A stretch of 64,000 nt of DNA from Corydoras sp. C115 (GCA_019802505.1 JAFMOC010000003.1:2249001-2313000); one strand, 5' to 3'; positions 51,501 through 60,825 are shown, counted from the first letter of the stretch. The notes: generated by a model not told the origin, from the sequence alone. A program made the numbers and translations.

Positions 51501-53984
51501 GAACCAAAGACAAAGAATATCCTTTTCAATGTGACATGAGCTTATACTAATGCTAAAATACAGTATAAGCGTGCAGTATTTATATAAAATTTTTGACAAA
51601 TCAGTTGCATTGACACTCAAGACTGTATAATCAACACAGACACAGTATTAATTTATCACATTTAGGAAATTACATACATACTTCTTTAGATGAAAATGCC
51701 TTCAATGTCCAAATACAAGTCCTTTCTGAAATTCATTCATTTATCTTTCAAAGATTGAGGGAATAAGCTTTAGAGATTTACCTTTAGAGGTTTAAAAGGC
51801 ATTTATTTCGAACTAGTCTTGGGATAACAAAAAAGTAATGCGTTAAAAAAGGACTCATGACTCAGTGCATTATTTGTGTTTATCTAAATATTTGTATTTT
51901 GTTGTCTGTTTCAAAACTACTATGTGATTTAAATTACTTCATTTAGGGCTTCATATTCTAGTGCACTTAACATCATGTGGCCTTCAGAACCAGATTAATT
52001 TGTTTTGGCATCATTACTGCTGGGTGTTAAAATTGTTTTGCAATAAAATTAGCTTCTGTAGCTTCCCATATTCAGAATACTTTATTAACCTCAGAGGGAA
52101 ATTACTGCTGCAAATCAGGTAAAGGTACTAGGAATTGTAAAGGCCAGAAAAGTAAAATGCACTGACATGTTTCTGGACCTTACAGCTCTTGGCACTGGCA
52201 TTTGGTCATGTGACATACATAGTGTGAACAGCTACTTTAAATGTATTAAGACGTTCGACCATAAAGCCTAATACTACAAGGAAAATCATATTTTACAAGC
52301 ATCAATCCACGGATAAAAACATTCAAACTTTATATTCACTAGCTTAAACTGTTGTCACCTAAAATAAAAAGGTATAATGTTTGATGCTGCTTGTGCCAAA
52401 TTCTGTCCCTACTATTATCATGGTGCATCCCTAATTTTGATTAAAGTTTGATATAGTTTCCTTTTTAATGGACAAATTTCCCCTTTAAAAAATATGAAGT
52501 GTAAGCATCATGAACTATATAGTGTATTACTATAATACTAACATAGCATATAGTAGGTTACGTCATGTATTGAGAATGTATTAATCTTGAGACCACAGCT
52601 TGGTATGGCATTTCAAAAAAGTGCATTTATAATATGATGACAAAAATGAATGACTAATTATTTTTATAAAAGTCAAGTAATTTTTTCTTTTTTATGCAGA
52701 TTTGGTGAAATCACTTTTTTTTCTGGGCCATGGTTCCAAAATTCAGTGTAAGAACGAAGCAAGACCAAAAAACATGCTTTTAATTAAATACCTAAAATGA
52801 TTAGTATATTGACAAATGTAAAACAGATAGATAAATAGAGCAAAGCTGACTTTTTGTACTACGGTACAACAGGCAATCTCTTCATCTGCCTGCATCTGAG
52901 TAACTCAGGTAAATCAATCTATTTATATTTATATATATCATCTCACAGCGATGGATTGGCGCCCTGTCCTGGGTCTATCTGCCCAGCGCCCGAAACGTTC
53001 TCCCCTGGATGGGCATGGGGAACCCCACCGCGACCCTAATAGAGGATAAAGCGGGAGATAATGAATGAATGAATATATTATCTCATTTCATTATCTTCTG
53101 TTTAATTCTACACTAAAGAATAAGGTAAAGGTGGGTTTGCCATGCCCATCCAGGGAAGAACAGACGTAATCTGTTGTGATGGATAGGAGGTATATTAGGT
53201 AAATGTTAACAATTGCCATTCATTTACAGGACATATGTAATGATCACTCTTTTAGTAAGCAGTAAAAAAAGACAGCAAGAAAACAGGAGGGGGAGAGAGA
53301 GCTTGATCTGTGCAATCTTATGTACTTTTGTGTGCATTTAAAATCACATTTTGGCAAATAAAAGCCATTAAGTTGCTTCACTCGCCTGTTTCCTGTATAC
53401 AGTATTATATTTGGAAATGCTGCTTTAGTCAATGGTGCTAAGGTTCATGCTACATTCTGTTAAGTTTCATTGCCAGAACAGCTGTTGTTAGAATGGTTAC
53501 CCACCTGTACAAGCTTGCCTTGTTCAGTCTGAAGTGTGCTAAGGTCCTCTCCCAGAAGGTTCTGTCCTCGTCTTAGAGACTCGTAGTCCATCTTTAGTTG
53601 GCCAGCATGAGCCGAAAGTTTTGCTACCTCTTCTGCGAGAGTGACCAGTAGAGCACGGTCCTGACCTTTGACAGACTTGAGGTCTGAGTCATGATCCGTA
53701 AGTGAGTGTAGCAGTGAAGTCTGCACTCCCTCCAATCGTAGAAAGTTATTGTTATAATCAGGACAGTTAGGGTCTATAAATATGTTGATACGTGAACCGT
53801 CACCCCTCTCTACTGTCACCAGGGCATTAGCCTCATCTTTATTGGTAGTAATATGAGGTGGACCATCTAAAATGGGTGGAGACTGTGAGTGGTTCAAGAA
53901 GAGGATGGTGCCTGTTACTGTAATAGCAAGAAGGACCGCCAAAAAGAGTAGAATAGTGCAAAGCAGATAGCTGCAGCTCATCCT
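25678..53984 (-). CDS. fibcd1: fibcd1, fibrinogen C domain-containing protein 1 (six visible coding exons; N-terminal exon not found)
   Basis: Joining exons 53984-53505, 49475-49316, 47234-47098, 38268-38172, 28681-28502 and 25946-25678 gives one open frame of 440 residues ending in TGA, with canonical GT/AG junctions throughout (phases 0, 1, 0, 1, 1). The product is a type II membrane protein: a transmembrane helix at about residues 5-29, then a coiled-coil stalk, a basic stretch (about 190-208) and a fibrinogen-related domain (about 214-440). In mammals FIBCD1 is a tetrameric surface receptor that binds acetylated ligands such as chitin through the fibrinogen domain in a calcium-dependent way; the same role is inferred here. 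From the SC motif before the membrane helix onward, residues line up with human FIBCD1 at a constant offset of 24. The human cytoplasmic tail (about 26 residues) has no visible counterpart. Other fibrinogen-domain families (ficolin, tenascin, angiopoietin) lack this membrane and stalk region. Confidence 0.95.
25947..28501 (-). other. fibcd1 intron e-f
   Basis: This 2.6-kb AT-rich intron has a purine/pyrimidine-rich stretch near its 3' end (25970-26015) and a 3'-terminal fragment of the main SINE at about 26872-26979. No other coding potential was seen. Confidence 0.85.
26872..26979 (+). mobile_element. SINE (main family), 3'-end fragment
   Basis: Forward fragment from CCCTGCCCTGGATGTATCTG through the GATAATGGATGGA tail, inside a fibcd1 intron. 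Head and middle are absent. Confidence 0.8.
28502..28681 (-). CDS. fibcd1: fibcd1 exon e: fibrinogen domain middle
   Basis: This 180-bp exon completes codon 292, encodes residues 293-351 and gives the first base of codon 352. The acceptor is CTGCCTGTAG|GTTTG and the donor is GCAG|GTAACC. It encodes LKQIHALTIQANYELRIDLE and then DFENSTAFAQYNLFGVGLFS, with DPEDDGYPLTIGDYTGTAG at the end. The N-S-T in DFENSTAF is a candidate N-glycosylation site in the ectodomain. Confidence 0.95.
29146..29177. repeat. (CA)n microsatellite
   Basis: About 16 CA units in a fibcd1 intron. Confidence 0.95.
29624..29867 (+). mobile_element. SINE (main family), 5'-truncated with target-site duplication
   Basis: The forward copy begins mid-body at TTCCATGTTCTCC and has a (GGAT)n tail. 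It is flanked by a perfect 13-bp duplication, GGGTGAGAAGAGG (29611-29623 and 29868-29880). The duplication shows that the truncation happened during insertion. Confidence 0.92.
31525..31555. repeat. (CT)n microsatellite
   Basis: About 15 CT units in a fibcd1 intron. Confidence 0.95.
33250..33764 (+). mobile_element. Solo LTR
   Basis: A 515-bp stretch starts TGTTATACC and ends CCCTAACA, so it has TGTTA...TAACA inverted termini. It is flanked by GCCAG (33245-33249) and ACCAG (33765-33769), a 5-bp duplication with one mismatch. It contains AATAAA at 33679-33684, about 80 bp before the end, as expected for R-U5. Composition differs from the flanking AT-rich intron. No internal region or second LTR is nearby, so it is best read as a solo LTR left by recombination. 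Confidence 0.65.
35366..35545 (+). mobile_element. Old, highly diverged SINE-like remnant
   Basis: Fragments such as GTTTGCATGTTCTTCC, TGGGTTTTCC and CACAGTCAAAAG follow the order of the SINE body, with many substitutions. It probably belongs to an older related family. Confidence 0.5.
37250..37410 (-). mobile_element. Diverged SINE (main family) fragment
   Basis: Reverse-strand fragment from CCATACAGGGGAGTTTTGGG through GGGGCAATTTAAAT, including the expanded (CA)n segment. Head and tail are not recognisable. Confidence 0.6.
38172..38268 (-). CDS. fibcd1: fibcd1 exon d: fibrinogen domain core
   Basis: This 97-bp exon encodes residues 260-291 plus the first base of codon 292. The acceptor is TTTGTTTCAG|GTGATT and the donor is CTTG|GTATGT. 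It encodes QRREDGSVNFFRDWDSYREG and then FGKINGEHWLG, the classic fibrinogen-domain motif. Position and phase match the neighbouring exons exactly, which is strong support for so small an exon between two introns of about 9 kb. Confidence 0.95.
40368..40403. repeat. (AAT)n microsatellite, left part
   Basis: About 12 AAT units end where a SINE begins; more AAT units follow the SINE at about 40736-40753. Confidence 0.95.
40404..40735 (+). mobile_element. SINE (main family), copy inserted in an (AAT)n microsatellite
   Basis: Forward copy with intact box A and box B (GGTTCGAATCC), missing a few bases after CATCTGGGTG. It is flanked on both sides by AAT repeats, which hide the target duplication. 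Confidence 0.9.
41813..42018 (+). mobile_element. Second tRNA-derived SINE family, full copy
   Basis: Forward copy with perfect box A (TAGCTCAGTGG) and box B (GGTTCAAATCC), then the conserved body and the TAAGTCGCTTTGGATAAAAG tail ending in AAATGCAAATGC repeats. No clear target duplication was found. It is not a tRNA gene, since the 3' half of an acceptor stem is missing. Confidence 0.85.
42156..42292 (-). mobile_element. SINE (main family), 5'-half fragment
   Basis: Reverse-strand fragment from GTGGGAGGAAACCAG to the head CCACTAAGCCACCGTG. It keeps the head but lacks the tail half, so it was probably broken after insertion. Confidence 0.8.
42332..42385. repeat. (CA)n microsatellite
   Basis: About 27 uninterrupted CA units. 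Confidence 0.95.
44251..44572 (-). mobile_element. SINE (main family), copy 9
   Basis: Reverse-strand copy with (CCAT)n tail and an internal deletion near the tail. A perfect 12-bp duplication, AGGCTTACTTAT, lies at 44239-44250 and 44573-44584. Confidence 0.92.
44706..45059 (+). mobile_element. SINE (main family), copy 10 with duplicated head segment
   Basis: Forward copy with a perfect 12-bp duplication, ATATTTAGTTCA (44694-44705 and 45060-45071). The box B region GGTTCGAATCCCCATCT is followed by a second GGTTCGAATCCCCATCT, a 20-bp tandem duplication of the box B neighbourhood. Confidence 0.92.
45437..45520. repeat. (TA)n microsatellite
   Basis: About 42 uninterrupted TA units, the longest simple repeat in the window. 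Confidence 0.97.
46478..46815 (+). mobile_element. SINE (main family), copy 11, full length
   Basis: Forward copy with intact box A and B and an (ATGA)n tail. A perfect 12-bp duplication, AATGTTGATCTG, lies at 46466-46477 and 46816-46827. A short internal deletion removes part of the segment before CCCTGTCCTGGG. Confidence 0.92.
47098..47234 (-). CDS. fibcd1: fibcd1 exon c: start of the fibrinogen-related domain
   Basis: This 137-bp exon completes codon 214 and encodes residues 215-259. The acceptor is TCTTCAG|GCTCT and the donor is ACA|GTAAGT. It carries the opening of the fibrinogen domain (RPRDCSDIY, then YSVFPTHYPAGFQVYCDM) and the GGGWT signature, which continues into the next exon as VIQRRED. 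The two cysteines of this subdomain (in RDC and YCDM) are the expected N-terminal disulphide pair. Confidence 0.95.
47235..49315 (-). other. fibcd1 intron b-c
   Basis: This 2.1-kb AT-rich intron contains one diverged SINE copy on the plus strand (48057-48330). Nothing else was recognised. Confidence 0.85.
48057..48330 (+). mobile_element. Diverged SINE (main family), copy 12
   Basis: Forward copy with head GGCATGGCGGCTTAGTAG, damaged box B and several deletions; the tail is lost. It is older than the copies with clean duplications. Confidence 0.8.
49316..49475 (-). CDS. fibcd1: fibcd1 exon b: distal stalk and basic stretch
   Basis: This 160-bp exon encodes residues 161-213 plus the first base of codon 214. 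The acceptor is TTTCCAG|TTGCTT and the donor is AATG|GTAAGA. It encodes the end of the coiled coil (VKVVNSVSDALNSMQ) followed by a positively charged segment containing KADLQRAPARGSR and a cysteine (KGCSNG) just before the fibrinogen domain. The motif ADLQRAPARG is a FIBCD1 hallmark. The cysteine is a candidate for inter-chain disulphide bonding. Confidence 0.95.
50198..50545 (-). mobile_element. SINE (main family), copy 13
   Basis: Reverse-strand copy with a perfect 12-bp duplication, TATATAACACAT (50186-50197 and 50546-50557). The head reads CTAACCACTAAACCACC and is followed by about 16 bp of non-family sequence inside the duplication. Confidence 0.88.
52946..53072 (+). mobile_element. SINE (main family), strongly 5'-truncated copy
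   Basis: Only the last 127 bp are present, from GCGATGGATTGGCGCCCTG to the ATGA tail. They are flanked by ATATATCATCTCA (52933-52945) and ATATATTATCTCA (53073-53085), a 13-bp duplication with one mismatch. Confidence 0.88.
53505..53984 (-). CDS. fibcd1: fibcd1 exon a: membrane anchor and coiled-coil stalk
   Basis: This 480-bp exon encodes residues 1-160 of the visible product. The acceptor is a pyrimidine-rich tract ending TTTTGCAG and the donor is CAG|GTGGGT, so both ends are phase 0. It begins R-M-S-C-S-Y, followed by a hydrophobic stretch of about 25 residues (LLCTILLFLAVLLAITVTG and on) that is the single membrane anchor. After it come a short proline-rich linker, the motif LVTVERGDGS, the IDPNCPD cysteine motif and heptad-like leucine-rich sequence suited to an oligomerising stalk. 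The frame stays open upstream of the acceptor, but that sequence is low-complexity intron. The ATG two codons in (53981-53979) could serve as the start if upstream exons are non-coding. Confidence 0.95.
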
Positions 53985-55018
53985 CTGCAAAAGAAGATAG
54001 TAATAACAATTAAATACAAAAAGAAAATGGAAAAAAATTGGAAAAAAAGACTTTAAAAAAATGTACAACATATAGTATAAAACAACAAACAATATACAAC
54101 CAATGCAATCATTTCACATACAAACTTTACAACTATTACAACATTTTATTACATAAAAAAATACAAATGATATTTTTTTCTTGATCAGTTCATATGTGCA
54201 TCAACCCCACATCACCACACACCGCCAAAAAAAGAAATAATCAACCACACAGCCCACCTGCAGATTACCTCACTCAGCCTTTCATTCACAAAGGAAAATG
54301 AAGCCGATTACACCCTTTCGCCACATTGTGTTTTTAATCTATGCCATTATTTCACAACAGCTATTATATTAACATCTATATTTACTTATATATTGTGTTA
54401 AAATTTAGTTAAATACATGATTACTACATAATATTAGAGGTTTCAATATAAGTGAACTTTTTTAAAAATTGTAGGTTTCTGTCAGTGTTTACACATTTAT
54501 TTTTTAACATTTAATTATATAACCTAAGGGTCATTTTCTGCTGAAATTATAATAACAAAATTTAATGTGTAGTGCTGTTTTTTCAAGGCTTCTTAAGTTA
54601 ATAAAAAAAAAACAATTAGATCTTTAACAGCAATAAGATAGTAGTTCCTGTTTGGGTGATTTCTTGTTTATGAGTCTGCTATAAAAGAAACATTTTAAAA
54701 GCACAGCAGAACCACAAAGCAACACATTGAATGTAATTATTGTAAATGTGACATGTTCACTTTGAAACATACATTAATCTTTTGTTCCCTTAGGGTTCAA
54801 AGTCAACTAGCAGCTGTTTCATTTATATATAAATGGAAAACAACAGTACAAGATTTATATTGTGATTTTCTCCTAAAAAGAGTTAAACTGGGAAAATACT
54901 TTTTGTCCTAACATTGTATATGTTTTCTATTGAGAGTTTTACTTTGAATTTACTTTACTTTTTTTTTTGACAAAGATGTCTTCTGAAAAAGATGCCTGAA
55001 GATACTAACTACAAATAT

Positions 55019-55020
<2 letters not shown>

Positions 55021-55057
<37 letters not shown>
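55021..55057. repeat. (AC)n microsatellite
   Basis: About 18 AC units upstream of the first recognised fibcd1 exon. Confidence 0.95.
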
Positions 55058-55058
<1 letters not shown>

Positions 55059-55984
55059 TTAGTTGAGACTTTTTAAGGTGCAGAACATATTTTACTTCAT
55101 TTTGTCCATGTTATTGTCATCAGAAAATACAGTCTTAAAAGTCTTGACATACAATACAAAATTAAATGGTAAAAAAATAAATAAAAAAGGACAAATAACA
55201 CTTTTTCAAAACTTTTTCAAAACATGCAGAAAATAACTACTTTTATGGCTTAGGTTCAAAATACACAATCATAATATTTAATAAGCTTTAAAGTTATATT
55301 TTAAATAGACACAATTCAAGGTCTTAATACAGTACAGCTTTTAGCAGATGATCTAATGCAGAGCAGCACAAGCATAGAATAATACAAAAATACTTATAGA
55401 GTTACAGACCGTATAAAGATTTGAAGCTTAGCAATTGTTAAATCAGAATATGATTCTGATACTTTATAAGTATCAATAGTTCAGTACAATAAAAACTTAA
55501 CTTACCAAAAGATTAACTAAAAAAAAAGCAACTTACCATTTTCATGTAAGTGAACTATTTCCAATAATTAGCTTTTTCACGAGAAGAGGATAATTGTTTG
55601 GCTGATAAGATTTTAGACTATTCACCAGTAGTATTATTAAATATTAATTTTGTAAAGCTGCCATTGCTATGATTTGAGCAAAATCCTTAAAGCGAGTATT
55701 TAATTAACAATACCTTTTTTGTAATGTAGCTACCCAATGGGGAGAACATTTTTGCAAATAGAATTTCTTTTGAAGAGAAAATTGCAATGATACAATTATC
55801 AATCATGCTGAAGACAACGGACCTTTGAAAAATTATTATGGATTAAGTGCTTGAGTATCCTTGAAAATTTTATCAAGTTTATCCAATGAAAAACAATCCG
55901 AGTTGAAAATTTCAGCTGGTCTAGAAAATCAAGTTCATGTAAGTAACCCCACCATTTGATTGAAAGTTCAATGATGTTCTAAAC

Positions 55985-56262
55985 ATCCATCAATCCATCC
56001 AGGAGAGAACGTCTCGGACGCTGGGCAGATACACCGAGGACAGGGCACCAATCTATCACTGGGCACATACTCACTCACACAAACACACTCTATATGGGGC
56101 AATTTGGAGAACTCAATTGACTTGATCCATGTTTTTGGACTATGGGAGGAAACCAGAGAACCCGGAGGAAACCCACATGGACTCCACCCAGATGGGGATT
56201 CGAACTGGGAATCCCTAGCGCTGAGAGGCGAACATGCTAACCACTAAGCAACTGTGCCGCCC
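55985..56262 (-). mobile_element. SINE (main family), copy 15
   Basis: Reverse-strand copy with a shortened tail (CCATCAATCCATCC) and internal deletions. The head ends CTAAGCAACTGTGCCGCCC. Confidence 0.85.
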
Positions 56263-56485
56263 AAAAGTACATTAGTGTTTGCAAATGTGTCTTGTGTTGC
56301 ACCAGGGTCCTAAAGCACATTATTTTTAGTATGTACATATAAATTGCAGAAATGACAATAAAGCCTCTGGAACTAGGACACCTGGAATGGATTATTAGTT
56401 GTAAATGCAATTAATTATTGAAATTCTTCTTGTTGTGTAAAATTTTTAGCATTTTTAATACATCTTATGAACTGAAGCAAATGAC

Positions 56486-56489
<4 letters not shown>

Positions 56490-56545
<56 letters not shown>
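56490..56545. repeat. (GT)n microsatellite
   Basis: About 28 uninterrupted GT units. A long CA run, its complement, lies about 320 bp to the right. Confidence 0.95.
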
Positions 56546-56546
<1 letters not shown>

Positions 56547-56858
56547 CAGAGTGTGGGTGCGTGGGCAAGTCTTTACCTTGGGTGCTGTTTGCCTGACTGA
56601 GTCTGAGTCAGACCAACGGTGTTTTATCTGTGACGAGCTGGGCATACACTCACTAAAGGGCTGCATTAAAAAAAGAGGTTGGTTACTTAACTGGTCTAAT
56701 AAAAGGAAACAGTAAAACTATAGTCAATTCACAGAAACTGCAAAAAAATATGATATCAACTACAAGAAAAAAAAAACAAAGATTTGTGTCTAAAATGGTA
56801 ACTAGGGATTTATTGTAAGTTGATAAATTCCCTTTTCCAGACAATCTACATGCTCTTA

Positions 56859-56861
<3 letters not shown>

Positions 56862-56920
<59 letters not shown>

Positions 56921-56936
56921 AGACACACACACACAC
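56862..56936. repeat. (CA)n microsatellite
   Basis: About 36 CA units with one CTCAGA interruption. Confidence 0.95.
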
Positions 56937-57285
56937 AAAGTAGGCTTACAGTTCTTCCCTAAGCACCTCAGATCTGATTTGCCTCCTTATGTTCCAGCCA
57001 ATAAAGATGAAACTATTCCATTAGCATTAAAGCTTAATGGCATGAGAATTGGATCAAAGAGCATTAGGCTACATTGCTAAGGAAGCGCATGTTTGAGTCT
57101 TAAAGGACGTTGCAGCGGTACAAAACGTGGACTGGGTATTTTGCAGAGAATTGAGTTCTGTAGATGATTCTGAATGAAGTACTAGGATTTTTACTGGTCT
57201 ATGTGTCATCATCTTTGCCTTTAACAGTACTGCTTTAACAGTAAAACTTAATTTTGACATATCATAGTACCATTAGGTTAGCAAA

Positions 57286-57610
57286 TTCATCTCATCTCAT
57301 CTCATCTCATCATCTTCTGCTTAATCCTATACTAGAGGCTAGGGTCGCTGGGGGTTCCTCATGCCCATCCAGGCCATTTTGATGCCGAGCAAATACAGCC
57401 AGGACCGGGTGCCAATCCATCGCTGGGCACACACTCACTCACACAGATACACACATTTTATGGGGACAATTTAAAAAGGGCAATTTAAAGAAGCAAATTT
57501 TCCATGTTTTTGGACTGTGATAGGAAACTGGAGAACGCAGATCCAGACTCGAACCTGGATTCCCATCACTGAGAGGGAAACATACTAACCACTAAGACAC
57601 AGTGCAACCC
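57286..57610 (-). mobile_element. Diverged SINE (main family), copy 16
   Basis: Reverse-strand copy preceded by a (CTCAT)n run. The body and head (CTAACCACTAAGACACAGTG) carry many substitutions. Confidence 0.75.
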
Positions 57611-57949
57611 AAGTTACCAAATTAGCAAGATTTGATACTCTTACATTTTGGTATTATGCCTACACTTAATTAGCAACCTTTTATTATTTCACATTGTATT
57701 TAAATATCACTTTTGTCTGCAAAATCCTTTCATATTAGATTGCACAGATTAGAAAAAACAAATGAATATACGACTCCAAATCTGAACACAATTGCAACAG
57801 CATAGAAAGTATAAAAATATGCATATAATATAAACCCACAGATCTTACATTTACTTTGTCTTTTATTTTATTGCAGACAACATGAACCTGAGATATTCCA
57901 TGTGTTGTCTGGTTAACTTCTTTTCATTTGTTAATAAACATCCATTTCT

Positions 57950-58570
57950 GCTTTTCAGACCTGCAACACATTCCAAAAAAGTTGGCACTTTGTAATGCTG
58001 CCATTCCTTTTCACCACACTTCTTTCACACTTCATCACACAACATTTAGTCACAGACGATAGCAGTTATTTAAGTGTTATTTTTTCCATTATTCTTGCAA
58101 ACATGCCTTCAGATGTACAGGGTTGCCTTTTGTGGATTTTTTGTTTCAAAATCTTCATACAGTCTCTGTTGGGGACAGATCAGAACTACATTCTCTTTTC
58201 ACAGCTATGCCTTTGTAATGTGTGCAGCATGTGGTTTTTGCTTGTCTTGGTGAAAAATGCATGGACGTTCCTGAAAAATATGACGTCTTGAAGGCAGCAT
58301 ATGTTGCTCTAAGATCACAGAGTATCTTTCTGCAATTATACTGCTATCACAGAAGTGTAAATTGCCTTTGTTAAGGGTACAGACACAGCCTCATGCCATG
58401 ACAGTCTCTGGCTTTTGGTCTTGCTTTTTTCGGAGTTGTAGTTGCTAATAACAGCCTGGATGTTTTTTTGTTTTGGTCCAGTGCACAAAGCATCCATTCT
58501 TTTCCAATAAAGACCTGGAAAACCGACTCATCTGACCACGGTACACATTTCTAATTATCTGAAATGCCCC
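57950..58570. repeat. Dispersed teleost repeat (probable transposon remnant)
   Basis: It begins GACCTGCAACACATTCCAAA, followed by AAAGTTGG, a sequence I recognise as widely repeated in fish genomes; the family was not assigned. The stretch runs to about TTCCAATAAAGACCTGG and CTGACCACGGTACAC. No intact ORF was seen on either strand. Confidence 0.45.
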
Positions 58571-59156
58571 ATTATAACGCAGAGAACCTGATGCCACATC
58601 TTGCCCCTACCTTTTTATTTTAAATTCAATTTATCAAGTTAATTAAATTATACAGACTTTATTAGGCTCAGTTATTCAAGCACACAGGTTCGTATATCAG
58701 TGTTTTGCTGGTGTTACCCAGCTATACATCATTTAGCACAGATGACACAACAATTTCTGCTGACATATCAACCTGTCTGTTTAAATGAAGACTTGTCATT
58801 TTCATCTTAATTAGAAAAAAAAGAGCTCTGGGTCATTCCAGAAAAGCCTAATTTTATTACAACTTAAAAATACACAACATCAAACTTCCACATTTATTTT
58901 ATACATCATGATGATCAAACAATTTCTGACTGAGCATGTTGCACAGCTGTCATCCCTCGACTTGACTTGTGCAATGTACTGTTTGCTGTATTTCAATTTT
59001 GTACGATCAAGTCTGTATGACTGATCAAAAACTTTACAGATTGCCTGCCATTCAAATATCCCCAGTTAGTCAGTATAAATTCTTTGCTAGTGGGGAAAGC
59101 ACCTAAAAATGTCAAATGCCAAAAGAATAAATATTAAAAAAATAATGAAGATGTGA

Positions 59157-59300
59157 GGGGTGGCACAGCTGCCTAGTGGTTAGCACGTTTGCCTCGAGCC
59201 ATGTGTGCTGGGGATCCAGGTTGGTTCGTGGGGGATTTCTCCGGGTTCTCAGGTTTTCTTCCTCAGTCCAAAACATGGATTCAAGGTGAATTGGCTGGTT
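59157..59300 (+). mobile_element. Diverged SINE (main family) head fragment
   Basis: Forward fragment with head GGGTGGCACAGCTGCCTAGT, then TCTCCGGGTTCTCAGG and CAGTCCAAAACATGGAT. The 3' half is lost. Confidence 0.7.
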
Positions 59301-59479
59301 TAAATTATCCATATCTAATTTGTCATAACAACTGTCAATGGAAACTATAACCATGAACTCATGGAATATTTGAATTCATGCCGACAATCTAAGTAAAACA
59401 TTGAAATCATAGCTTCCAATTTCCGTGACTTACTTAACATCAACTTATAATGTTTCCTATTACTACTTATTGCCCCCAC

Positions 59480-59800
59480 ATGTAAGTATGCACTCTGCAA
59501 CGTTAGGCATGCTCCTGATAAGACAGTGGATGATGTCCTGGACATTAGGACATCAGTCAGCTCCGGGACAGTCTGTAACACGACTTGGTGAGTTGGATTC
59601 AGGTCTGTGGAACATATGTGCCAATTAATAGCATCAATGCTTTCATTGTCCAGGGACTATCTTAACGTCCTGGCAACATGAGGCCAAGCATTGTCCTGCA
59701 CCAGGAGGAACCCAGGGCCCACTGAACCAGCATAAGCTCAGACAATGACTCTGATGAATAAATCTCAGTACCAAACAGCATTCTGGATAGTGTTGACCTA
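59480..59800. repeat. Probable dispersed repeat
   Basis: The block around TGTCCTGCACCAGGAGGAAC and CCCAGGGCCCACTGAACCAG is of a type I have seen repeated in fish DNA. It has no intact ORF, and the family is not assigned. Confidence 0.35.
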
Positions 59801-60630
59801 CACGTGAGATTTATGCAACCCCACAAGAGTATGACTTCTCAGACCAACACAGATCCACCTCCTAACCAACATGTGCTTTCCTATGGTTATAAGGTTAGTA
59901 GAGCTTTTTTTTGCATACGGTTTCTAAGACAAACAGGCATTAAAATAGTCTTTGTTGGGTTGCCTGTTTTGCTGTTTTTTTCTTTTGTTATATAATCTTT
60001 TAGCTCCGAGAGAATTCTTGATTTTGTCAACTGAGCAGGTCTAAAACATTGTCTGAATCTTAATCCTGTTAACTCTGTCTATGATGAGTGCCTGTCTAAA
60101 TCTGTTCATGCTTATTACCTGTAGGACTGAGCTGCTCATGCAGCAGGGGATGTGCTCCAGAATCTACCAACACACAAAAGGCCGCTTTGTGCCTGTCGGC
60201 ACCGAAACATTTGCTCTTATCCCTGTTTGCATGAAATATGACACATCCATGCCTGTTAGCATGCCAGTAGCTTTTCAAAGAGAAAACAATGTTTGAATCT
60301 TTAAATCTCTTTTGAATCCTTGTATGTTTGGACTGAATCACTAAACTTTTAAATTCTTCTGATATAGACTGATCTGAGCAGAAAATGTTTAAGAACTTGG
60401 TAAACATTCTGCTTTCCCAAATTATTTATTTTGTGTGCTATTTTAAGTCTTGTAGTCTTTTTCTTGTTTATTTATGGACATCTGCTATAGCCTTGTATTG
60501 CCTGGTACTGCTCAGTCACCTGTTTTTTGTTTTAATCAGGGTGTTTGTTGTTCTTGACTGTCCAGTTAAGCATTTAAAAGCCACTTTTCTTTTGATTTCT
60601 ATTTTCTGCCTGTATGTCTGTCTCTCTCTA

Positions 60631-60825
60631 CTTTATCTTCCGCTTTATCCTCTATTAGGATTGCGGGGGGTAGTTCCCACTCGCTCTCACAGACACACTC
60701 TATATGGGGCAATTTGGAGAACTCAATTGACCTTGATCCATGTTTTTGGACTGTGGGAGGAAACCGGAGAACCCGGAGGAAACCCACGCGGACACAGGGA
60801 CAACATGGAAACTCGAACCAGAAAC
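60631..60825 (-). mobile_element. SINE (main family), internally deleted fragment
   Basis: Reverse-strand copy with the tail region (TTATCTTCCGCTTTATCC) joined to the middle by a deletion. The head is lost at GAAACTCGAACCAGAA. An (ATCT)n run adjoins at 60829-60850. Confidence 0.8.

Larger units (their letters stand above)
49476..53504 (-). other. fibcd1 intron a-b
   Basis: This 4.0-kb intron contains one full SINE (50198-50545) and a 5'-truncated SINE (52946-53072). A short LINE-tail-like stretch (TTATTAACCTCAGAGGGAAA) lies near 52082. A 36-bp SINE scrap lies near 53130. The remainder is AT-rich and featureless. Confidence 0.85.

Noticed and set aside
53985..54092. N-terminal extension of fibcd1 from an upstream ATG at 54092
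   Set aside because: The extension is low-complexity and lies upstream of a clean pyrimidine-tract acceptor (TTTTGCAG), so it is intronic read-through.
56580..56666. N-terminal fibcd1 exon inside the GC-richer stretch next to the GT repeat
   Set aside because: The minus-strand peptide shows no similarity to the FIBCD1 tail, and there is no phase-0 donor.
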